Source: VAZQ01 sp040510815
Lineage (GTDB): Bacteria; Pseudomonadota; Alphaproteobacteria; Rhizobiales; Xanthobacteraceae
Direction: 5' to 3'
Assembly: GCA_040510815.1 (NCBI GenBank)
Contig: JBEVIH010000285.1
Span: forward strand, 1 to 11,142
Length of the DNA: 11,142 bases
Shown here: positions 7,159 through 11,142 of the stretch, piece by piece
Position numbering within the stretch: the first letter of the stretch is position 1
How the letters are laid out: each line of letters starts with the position of its first letter
Translations under genes and position numbers: made by a program
The notes under the pieces: model-generated
What the model was told of the DNA's origin: nothing
What the model saw: the letters and a program-made list of their open reading frames with translations, nothing else
Database searches by the model: none

Positions 7159-7530
7159 TTTGCGGTTCCTCTTTGCCATTTTCTCATGGCGCCCGTGCTC
7201 GACTGCAGTCGCAAGACAAGAAGAGGAGGCGCAGCCGCCCGAGCGCCGTTGCCCGCTATCCAGCCACAGTCCATTGGCGTCCGCAACGGCATCGCGGGGA
7301 TTTGTGGGCAGGAACGGTATTCCCGCGAAGCGGCCAAGTCCACGCGAGTTGCCTGAGCCGCGCTTGCGAACGTCTGTTGTCGGCTCAAGCGGTTTACCCG
7401 ACCACACGCGGTCGTGAACCGCTTCGAAGAACGATTGCAAGGAGGGCCGGAACATCGCGCACCGGCACTCGTTGCCGTCCTACCGCAATCACCCTGCCAG
7501 AGGGTCCCTGCGTGCAAAATGGAGAGTATC
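7159..7530. other. Divergent intergenic region between haem paralogue B and the BA14K gene
   Basis: These 372 bases separate two divergently transcribed genes and should carry both promoters. I see no convincing sigma-70 or sigma-54 boxes. Visible structure consists of a nested inverted repeat at 7387-7424 (listed separately) and a small 5-bp hairpin ACCCT/AGGGT at 7491-7505 just before the BA14K ribosome-binding site. Open frames extend both flanking genes into this region, but they lack ribosome-binding sites and coding character. Confidence 0.55.
7387..7424. promoter_or_regulatory. Nested inverted repeat in the divergent promoter region
   Basis: The outer arms AAGCGGTT (7387-7394) and AACCGCTT (7417-7424) are perfect complements. 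Inside them CGACC (7399-7403) pairs with GGTCG (7410-7414). There is no T-run on either side, so a terminator is unlikely. Its place between divergent genes fits an operator or a 5'-leader hairpin. This is inferred from symmetry alone. Confidence 0.35.
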
Positions 7531-8040
7531 ATGAAGGTAATGCTTAAATTTCTCGGCTGCGCCGTTGTCGCGAGCGCGTCGCTCGCCACTCCCGCCGCAG
7601 CGGCTCCCCTGGCCGCGCCCTCGGCGTTGCTGAATGCCGTAGCGCCTTCAGTCGAGACGGTGCAGTGGCGCGGGCGCCGCGGCTTGGGCTGGGCACCGTT
7701 CGCGGGCGCCGCCATCATCGGAGGCGCGATCGCGGCCTCCCGCTACAACAATTACTACGACAATTACTACGGCAACTACGCCTACGCCCCCGGCTACTAC
7801 GGCTATGGGAACTCCTACGGCGACTACGCCTATTCCCCCGGCTACCGCTATAGCTATGGGGGCTCCTACGGCGACTATGCCTATTCCCCCGGCTATCGTT
7901 CCAGTTGGGGGCCCAGCTACACCTACGAGTCCAGCGGCGGCGGCGACGACGTAGCCTACTGCAAGCAGCGCTTCCGCTCCTACGATCCGGCTTCCGGCAC
8001 CTATATGGGCTACGACGGTCAGCGTCACCCCTGTCCGTAA
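7531..8040 (+). CDS. BA14K family exported protein with Tyr/Gly-rich repeats
   Basis: The product has 169 residues from ATG 7531, with GGAGA five bases upstream. An in-frame ATG at 7519 would overlap that site. Residues 1-25 are a signal peptide (MKVMLKFLGCAVVASASLAT, cleavage near PAAAA). Residues 55-70 form a short hydrophobic Gly/Ala segment. Residues 72-132 are Tyr/Gly/Asn-rich with a 17-residue repeat (SYGDYAYSPGY). The C-terminus, AYCKQRFRSYDPASGTYMGY then DGQRHPCP, is the BA14K signature, named after an immunoreactive 14-kDa Brucella abortus protein reported to have lectin-like activity. Cys144 and Cys168 are the conserved pair and probably form a disulfide. The gene stands alone and ends with a hairpin terminator. 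The family is widespread in Hyphomicrobiales and its role outside Brucella is poorly known. A cell-envelope location is likely. Confidence 0.9.
   Translation: MKVMLKFLGCAVVASASLATPAAAAPLAAPSALLNAVAPSVETVQWRGRRGLGWAPFAGAAIIGGAIAASRYNNYYDNYYGNYAYAPGYYGYGNSYGDYAYSPGYRYSYGGSYGDYAYSPGYRSSWGPSYTYESSGGGDDVAYCKQRFRSYDPASGTYMGYDGQRHPCP
7813..7914 (+). repeat. Tandem 51-bp repeat inside the BA14K gene
   Basis: Two 51-base units, 7813-7863 and 7864-7914, encode SYGDYAYSPGYRYSYGG and SYGDYAYSPGYRSSWGP. The first 33 bases of each differ at only one or two silent positions. A more diverged unit (YYGNYAYAPGYYGYGN) precedes them and ends at 7812. The arrangement suggests recent in-frame duplication within a low-complexity surface segment. 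Confidence 0.85.
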
Positions 8041-8078
8041 CGCCGGCGCCAAGCGCCCATAGTCAGGGCAGTCAAACA

Positions 8079-8119
8079 GCGAAGGGTCGCCGTCGGCGGC
8101 CCTTCGCGCTTCGTTTCGT
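8079..8119 (+). terminator. Hairpin terminator after the BA14K gene
   Basis: A 13-bp stem (8079-8091 with 8095-8107, GCGAAGGG...CCCTTCGC) has one T-G pair and a 3-base loop. It lies 39 bases after the stop. The tail GCTTCGTTTCG is only moderately T-rich. A further T6 run occurs at about 8141-8146 without a good stem of its own. Confidence 0.72.
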
Positions 8120-8260
8120 CCTCGGCGCCCGGTAGCGGCCTTTTTTCCTCCACGCGGAAGCCACGGGAGTCGGCCCGCCACCATTGGAACAGGCTGACCC
8201 CGCCCCTCGTTATCAGCGCAGGACGGTCCCGGTGGCGGGACAGCGAAGGAGTACACGCAG

Positions 8261-8680
8261 ATGTGCGATTACAGCCTGGAATACATCGCGTCGCGGCCGG
8301 CGGCGGTCGGCGACGAGCTCATATCCACTCGCTTCGGCGAGTCGATCACCCGCGGCTTTCGGGCCGCCGGCGACCCGAACGTGGCGGTATGCCTGCTGCC
8401 GGGGACCGAGCTCGCCTTCCAACGCGACGTCGAATTCGACAACATCTTCGGCATGGGCCGCGAAATCGTGGCGGCACGGGTGGCCCGCTTCCGTCAGGTC
8501 GACACGCACGAGCCGCGCGTCCACCACGACGCGCTCGAATTCCCCGACGGCAAGGTGGTGCTGGTGACGCGGCTGGTCGAAGGCCAGCGCGTGACCGTGC
8601 TGCAGCTGCCGGCGCCCGCGCAGAGCGCCAAGGCGGCGGAGCAGCCGGAGGCGAAGGAGCCGGCTGACATCGTTCGCTGA
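8261..8680 (+). CDS. Conserved protein of unknown function (MCDYSL... family)
   Basis: The product has 139 residues. ATG 8261 is preceded by GAAGGAG at about 9-base spacing. There is no signal peptide or membrane segment, so it should be cytoplasmic. The N-terminus MCDYSLEYIASRPAAVGDEL, the block STRFGESITRGFRAAGDPNV, the block AVCLLPGTELAF and the later HHDALEFPDGKVVLVTRLVE-type strands look like a short beta-rich protein. I recall similar conserved hypothetical proteins from Bradyrhizobium-like genomes, but no function is known to me. The last 25 residues are Ala/Glu/Lys/Pro-rich and probably disordered. It lies alone between two hairpins, one after the BA14K gene and one at 8691-8710, and may be a single-gene transcript. 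Two cysteines (Cys2, Cys44) are the only candidate reactive residues. Coding status is strong because of the start signal and codon use. Confidence 0.8.
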   Translation: MCDYSLEYIASRPAAVGDELISTRFGESITRGFRAAGDPNVAVCLLPGTELAFQRDVEFDNIFGMGREIVAARVARFRQVDTHEPRVHHDALEFPDGKVVLVTRLVEGQRVTVLQLPAPAQSAKAAEQPEAKEPADIVR

Positions 8681-8690
8681 GCTTTGGTCG

Positions 8691-8743
8691 ACGGCGCGCC
8701 TCTGCGCCGTGGCGTGACGGCATTCGCCTCGCTTGAGGCGTTT
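8691..8743 (+). terminator. Two hairpins after the unknown-function gene
   Basis: The first is a perfect 7-bp stem, ACGGCGC/GCGCCGT (8691-8697, 8704-8710). The second is a 6-bp stem, CGCCTC/GAGGCG (8725-8730, 8735-8740), with loop GCTT followed by TTT. The second, with its short T-tract, is the better terminator candidate for the gene ending at 8680. The strength is uncertain because the T-run is only three bases. Confidence 0.5.
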
Positions 8744-8781
8744 GCCGCCGCGCGTATTCCATCCGTCCGCGCGCTGCCTAT

Positions 8782-8801
8782 ATGAGGCGTCGAAGCCTCA
8801 T
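8782..8801 (+). promoter_or_regulatory. Hairpin directly upstream of a ribosome-binding site
   Basis: A perfect 7-bp stem, ATGAGGC (8782-8788) with GCCTCAT (8795-8801), ends two bases before GGAG (8803-8806), the ribosome-binding site for ATG 8816. If it is in the transcript, the hairpin could influence ribosome access or message stability. If it is upstream of the transcription start, it may be an operator. A regulatory role is inferred from position only. Confidence 0.4.
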
Positions 8802-8815
8802 TGGAGACGCGTCCC

Positions 8816-9127
8816 ATGTCGCAGCCGCTCGTCGTGTCAATTCCGCATCGCCTCGGCCGCGAGGAGGCGGTGCGCCGCCTCAAGTCCGGGCTCGGCACCG
8901 TGCGCACGGACTACGGAGCGCTGCTCGCCGTGCAGGAGGAGATCTGGACCGGCGATCATCTCCAGTTCCGCGTCAGCGCGCTGGGTCAGGCCGCCGCCGG
9001 CAGCATCGACGTCGCCGACGACCACGTGCGGCTCGAAGTGACCTTGCCGTGGCTGCTGGCGAAGATCGCGGAAAAGATCACGCCCGCGATCCGCAAGGAA
9101 GGCACGCTGATGCTGGAGAAGAAGTGA
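8816..9127 (+). CDS. Polyhydroxyalkanoic acid system family protein (PHA_gran_rgn)
   Basis: The product has 103 residues. ATG 8816 follows GGAGA (8803-8807) at 8-base spacing. A TTG at 8801 in the same frame would overlap this site and is not used. MSQPLVVSIPHRLGREEAVR, the following RLKSG helix and the LPWLLAKIAEKITPAIRKEG end match the small family annotated as polyhydroxyalkanoic-acid-system proteins, a cytoplasmic family found near PHA granule genes in some Proteobacteria. The pattern of one amphipathic helix, beta-strands (LQFRVSALGQAAAGSIDVAD) and a C-terminal helix resembles a small START-like or steroid-isomerase-like sandwich. This is inference. No phaC, phaP or phaR gene is in view, so a link to storage granules rests on family name alone. 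A GC palindrome at 9159-9173 (GCGCGC-TAA-GCGCGC) may help end the transcript. Confidence 0.82.
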   Translation: MSQPLVVSIPHRLGREEAVRRLKSGLGTVRTDYGALLAVQEEIWTGDHLQFRVSALGQAAAGSIDVADDHVRLEVTLPWLLAKIAEKITPAIRKEGTLMLEKK

Positions 9128-9163
9128 AGCGCGGGCGCTGACCGCCGGCTGCCGCGACGCGCG

Positions 9164-9313
9164 CTAAGCGCGCTTGAAATATTGCACGGCGCGCTCGTGC
9201 TGCTCGGCCGCCGCGCGGGTCTTGAAGGTGCCGAGGTTGCGGCGCCGGCCGGTCTTCGGGTTCTTCTTGCGCGAATAGAGCCGGTAGCCGCCCGATTTGA
9301 GCTTGCGGATCAT
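9164..9313 (-). CDS. Small basic conserved protein (49 residues)
   Basis: ATG 9313 has GGGAGG about five bases upstream on the minus strand, and the frame runs to TAG at 9164-9166. The product begins MIRKLKSGGYRLYSRKKNPK, continues TGRRRNLGTFKTRAAAEQHE and ends RAVQYFKRA. It is very basic, with two short beta-strand segments followed by a helix. The pattern SGxYRLYSRKxxPKTGxRRNLGTF, with a helix of type AAExHERxVQYFK, is one I recognise as a widespread conserved hypothetical protein in Proteobacteria. Its function is unknown. Nucleic-acid binding is plausible from charge only. It converges on the PHA-system gene, with 36 bases between the stops. A good ribosome-binding site and a conserved sequence support it despite the short length. 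Confidence 0.85.
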   Translation of the reverse strand: MIRKLKSGGYRLYSRKKNPKTGRRRNLGTFKTRAAAEQHERAVQYFKRA

Positions 9314-9504
9314 GGTCGCCTCCCGGGCGCAGTCGTTCGTTGCGCTCCGTCTCCGTCAAGCCGCGCCGCCATGCCGTTGTTCCGGTGGGACGCATGCGCG
9401 CGCCGTCCACCGGTGCTGCGCCGCCGAGGAGATGATGCTCCAGAGGCTGGCCGCCGCGGAATCGGCGAGGCTCGAGCTCGCGCGCGTGCCGAACGCCGGT
9501 GCCG

Positions 9505-10149
9505 TCACACCAGTCTTGCGGCCTCCTCGTCGGTCGGCAGCCGTCCGTCCGGCGTGAGCTGGTCGACGAAACGCGGCAGCTGCTGGCTCAGCCCGGCGAG
9601 CATCTCCTCGCGGTCCATGCCGGTCTGACCGGCCAGCATGTCGAGCGTGTCGGCCCCGAGCGCGGTCGCCAGATCGTCCTGCGAGATCATCTTGTTGGGG
9701 CCGGTGCCGACCCACGAGCGGGCGACGTCGCCCTGGCCGTTGCGCTGGAGCTGGTCGATGAGGCCGCCGAGCCCGCCGTTGAGCGCCGTTCCGGCGGCGG
9801 CGCCGCCGAGCAGGCCGCCCAACAGGCCGCCCAATCCGCCACCGCCCGGCGCGCCGCCGGGGCGGCCGCCGCCCAGCATGCCGCCGAGCAGATCGCCCAG
9901 CCCGCCGCCGCCAACGTCGCCGGCGGGCCCGCCGCCCGGATGGCCGCCGCCGACATTGCCGCCGGGCTGCTGCGCCGGCCTCGTGCCGCCCATGCGCATG
10001 TTCTTGGCGGCGTAGACCGCGAGCAGCCCCAGCAGCGCCTTGCCGATCGGCGACATGCCCTGGCTTTGGCCGGCCGGCATCGGCGCGCGCCGTGCGCGCG
10101 GATCGACGCCGCCGCTCTGGATGCTGTTGAGGATGTCGAGCAAGCCCAT
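9505..10149 (-). CDS. YidB family (DUF937) protein with glycine-rich linker
   Basis: The product has 214 residues. ATG 10149 has AGGAGG five bases upstream. An in-frame extension to 10428 covers the divergent neighbour and is rejected. The N-terminal MGLLDILNSIQ and SPIGKALLGLLAVYAAKNM helices, then residues about 125-214 (GLGGLIDQLQRNGQGDVARS, WVGTGPN, ISQDDLATALG, LSQQLPRFVDQLTPDGRLP), match the YidB/DUF937 family. Residues 53-127 between them are glycine-rich and repetitive (GGLGDLLGGMLGGG, GGLGGLLGGLLGG), as is common in this family. Function is unknown; the protein is probably cytoplasmic or membrane-associated. The gene is divergent from the transporter that starts at 10286 and lies upstream of the 49-residue gene on the same strand, 191 bases away. 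I see no clear terminator between those two. Confidence 0.88.
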   Translation of the reverse strand: MGLLDILNSIQSGGVDPRARRAPMPAGQSQGMSPIGKALLGLLAVYAAKNMRMGGTRPAQQPGGNVGGGHPGGGPAGDVGGGGLGDLLGGMLGGGRPGGAPGGGGLGGLLGGLLGGAAAGTALNGGLGGLIDQLQRNGQGDVARSWVGTGPNKMISQDDLATALGADTLDMLAGQTGMDREEMLAGLSQQLPRFVDQLTPDGRLPTDEEAARLV

Positions 10150-10285
10150 GTCAGCCTCCTGACTTGCCCCGCCCCCGGCAAAGATCGCGCCGAAGCACGA
10201 CGGTTGCAAGGCAGCCACGCCTCGGCCCTGTACCCGAATGACGCGGCGATCTGGTAAACCAGCTTCGGCGCCCCGCCCGCAGCCC

Positions 10286-11142
10286 GTGACCGACGTGCAG
10301 CCTCCCGATTCCAGCAAAGCCGGCAGCCGCCTGACGATGATCGGCCCGGCCTTGCTCGGCGCCTCGTCGTTCGCCTGCGCCGACGTGCTCAGCAAGGTCG
10401 CACTCACGGAAGGCGGCGACGTGCTCACCGTCGCGACCGTGCGCGGCGTGCTCGGGCTTGCGGTGATCTACGCCTGGCTCAAGCTCGCCGCCCCGGCCGT
10501 GCCGCTGGCGCCGCGCGCGAAATGGATCTCGCTCGGCCTCGGCGTGCTGTTCGGCGCCAACGTGTTCCTGCTGTTCGCCGCGTTCGCACAGATCGAGGTG
10601 CCGGTCGCGATCCTGACCTATTTCGTCTATCCGCTGCTCACCGGGCTGGCGGCGGCCGCCACCGGGCTGGAGCGGCTGACCTGGCGCGGCGTCGCCGCCG
10701 CGCTGGCGGCTTTCTTCGGCCTGGCGCTGATGCTCGGCGCGCATCCGGTCCCGCTCGCGGTCTGGGGCATCGCCGCCGCGCTCGCCGCCGCCTGCTGCCG
10801 GGTGGTGCTGCTGCTGGTCACGCGCGCGAGCCTGCAGGGCGCCGACGCCCGGCTGATCACCTGGTATTCGCTGGTCTCCTCGAGCGCGCTGTTCGTGCTG
10901 GCCGCGGTCGCGACCTTGAACTGGCAGCCGCCGGCGACCGCCTACGGCTGGATCGCCCTGCTCGGGGTCAGCGTCGCGACAACCACCGGCATTCTCGGCG
11001 TGTTCGCCTCGACCGGGCGGATCGGGCCGTTCCGCACCGCGCTGATGATGAACCTGGAGCCGCCGCTCGTCGCCGTCGGCAGCGCGCTGTTGCTCGGCGA
11101 GTGGATCACGCCGCTGCAGGCGCTCGGCGGCGCGGTGATGAT
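10286..11142 (+). CDS. EamA/DMT family inner-membrane transporter (3' end outside the window)
   Basis: The frame is open from GTG 10286 to the right edge (285 codons visible), and only a short C-terminal tail should be missing from a family length near 290-310. The product has about ten hydrophobic segments arranged as two repeats. The first begins GPALLGASSFACADVLSKVA and includes the AILTYFVYPLLTGL helix. The second begins near VWGIAAALAAACCRVVLLLV and ends with LEPPLVAVGSALLLGEWITP, the typical EamA ending. Such proteins move small metabolites or drugs across the inner membrane, and the substrate cannot be predicted. The start is uncertain. GTG 10286, GTG 10295 and ATG 10337 are all in frame, none has a good Shine-Dalgarno, and ATG 10337 begins right at the first membrane helix. 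The gene is divergent from the YidB gene. Confidence 0.83.
   Translation, partial: MTDVQPPDSSKAGSRLTMIGPALLGASSFACADVLSKVALTEGGDVLTVATVRGVLGLAVIYAWLKLAAPAVPLAPRAKWISLGLGVLFGANVFLLFAAFAQIEVPVAILTYFVYPLLTGLAAAATGLERLTWRGVAAALAAFFGLALMLGAHPVPLAVWGIAAALAAACCRVVLLLVTRASLQGADARLITWYSLVSSSALFVLAAVATLNWQPPATAYGWIALLGVSVATTTGILGVFASTGRIGPFRTALMMNLEPPLVAVGSALLLGEWITPLQALGGAVM

Noticed and set aside
5770..7356. 528-codon open frame on the plus strand
   Set aside because: Shadow of paralogue B, low-complexity Arg/His/Val-rich translation.
7159..7455. 99-codon N-terminal extension of paralogue B
   Set aside because: No ribosome-binding site, no coding character, and the signal peptide would become internal.
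9314..9504. Possible gene or RNA between the 49-residue gene and the YidB gene
   Set aside because: Plus- and minus-strand frames here are Arg/Ala-rich without start signals; only a weak 5-bp inverted repeat near 9468-9482 was seen.
10151..10744. 197-codon minus-strand frame at the right end
   Set aside because: Antisense to the DMT transporter, with a Gln/Arg/His-rich shadow-type translation.

Overview
The window is GC-rich and densely coded, with strong G/C third positions. Its set of small accessory families (BA14K protein, polyhydroxyalkanoic-acid-system protein, YidB/DUF937 protein, a 49-residue basic protein) points to an alphaproteobacterium of the Hyphomicrobiales, in the Bradyrhizobium/Rhodopseudomonas/Rhodoplanes neighbourhood. 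This placement is inferred from gene content; no rRNA or other marker gene is present.

Left part (1-7158). The window opens in the last third of a periplasmic substrate-binding protein of an NMT1/SsuA-type ABC importer. It is followed on the same strand by a 571-residue exported protein that joins a carboxypeptidase-regulatory-like beta-sandwich, a single-haem c-type cytochrome domain (CMSCH) and seven Vgb/SMP-30-like propeller repeats. That gene ends at a strong intrinsic terminator. On the opposite strand lie two larger paralogues in tandem (718 and 719 residues). They have the same general plan: signal peptide, regulatory-like sandwich, one CxxCH haem site, then a long propeller-like region with an EF-hand-like loop and conserved Cys/His motifs. 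A REP-like inverted repeat separates the two paralogues. A small stand-alone ParB-N-like gene lies downstream of them, converging on the first cytochrome gene. This three-gene group of exported haem-propeller proteins is the most unusual content of the window. Its substrate and electron partner cannot be read from the sequence. The adjacent importer protein makes a small-molecule oxidation or periplasmic processing role plausible but unproven.

Right part (7159-11142). A 372-base divergent intergenic region leads to a BA14K-family exported protein with a Tyr/Gly-rich 17-residue repeat and a hairpin terminator. Next come a conserved 139-residue protein of unknown function and a polyhydroxyalkanoic-acid-system (PHA_gran_rgn) protein whose ribosome-binding site directly abuts a perfect hairpin. 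A 49-residue basic protein and a glycine-rich YidB/DUF937 protein follow on the minus strand. Last is an EamA/DMT-family transporter that runs off the right edge. This half looks like ordinary chromosomal background. No tRNA, rRNA, CRISPR array, insertion sequence or phage gene was seen.
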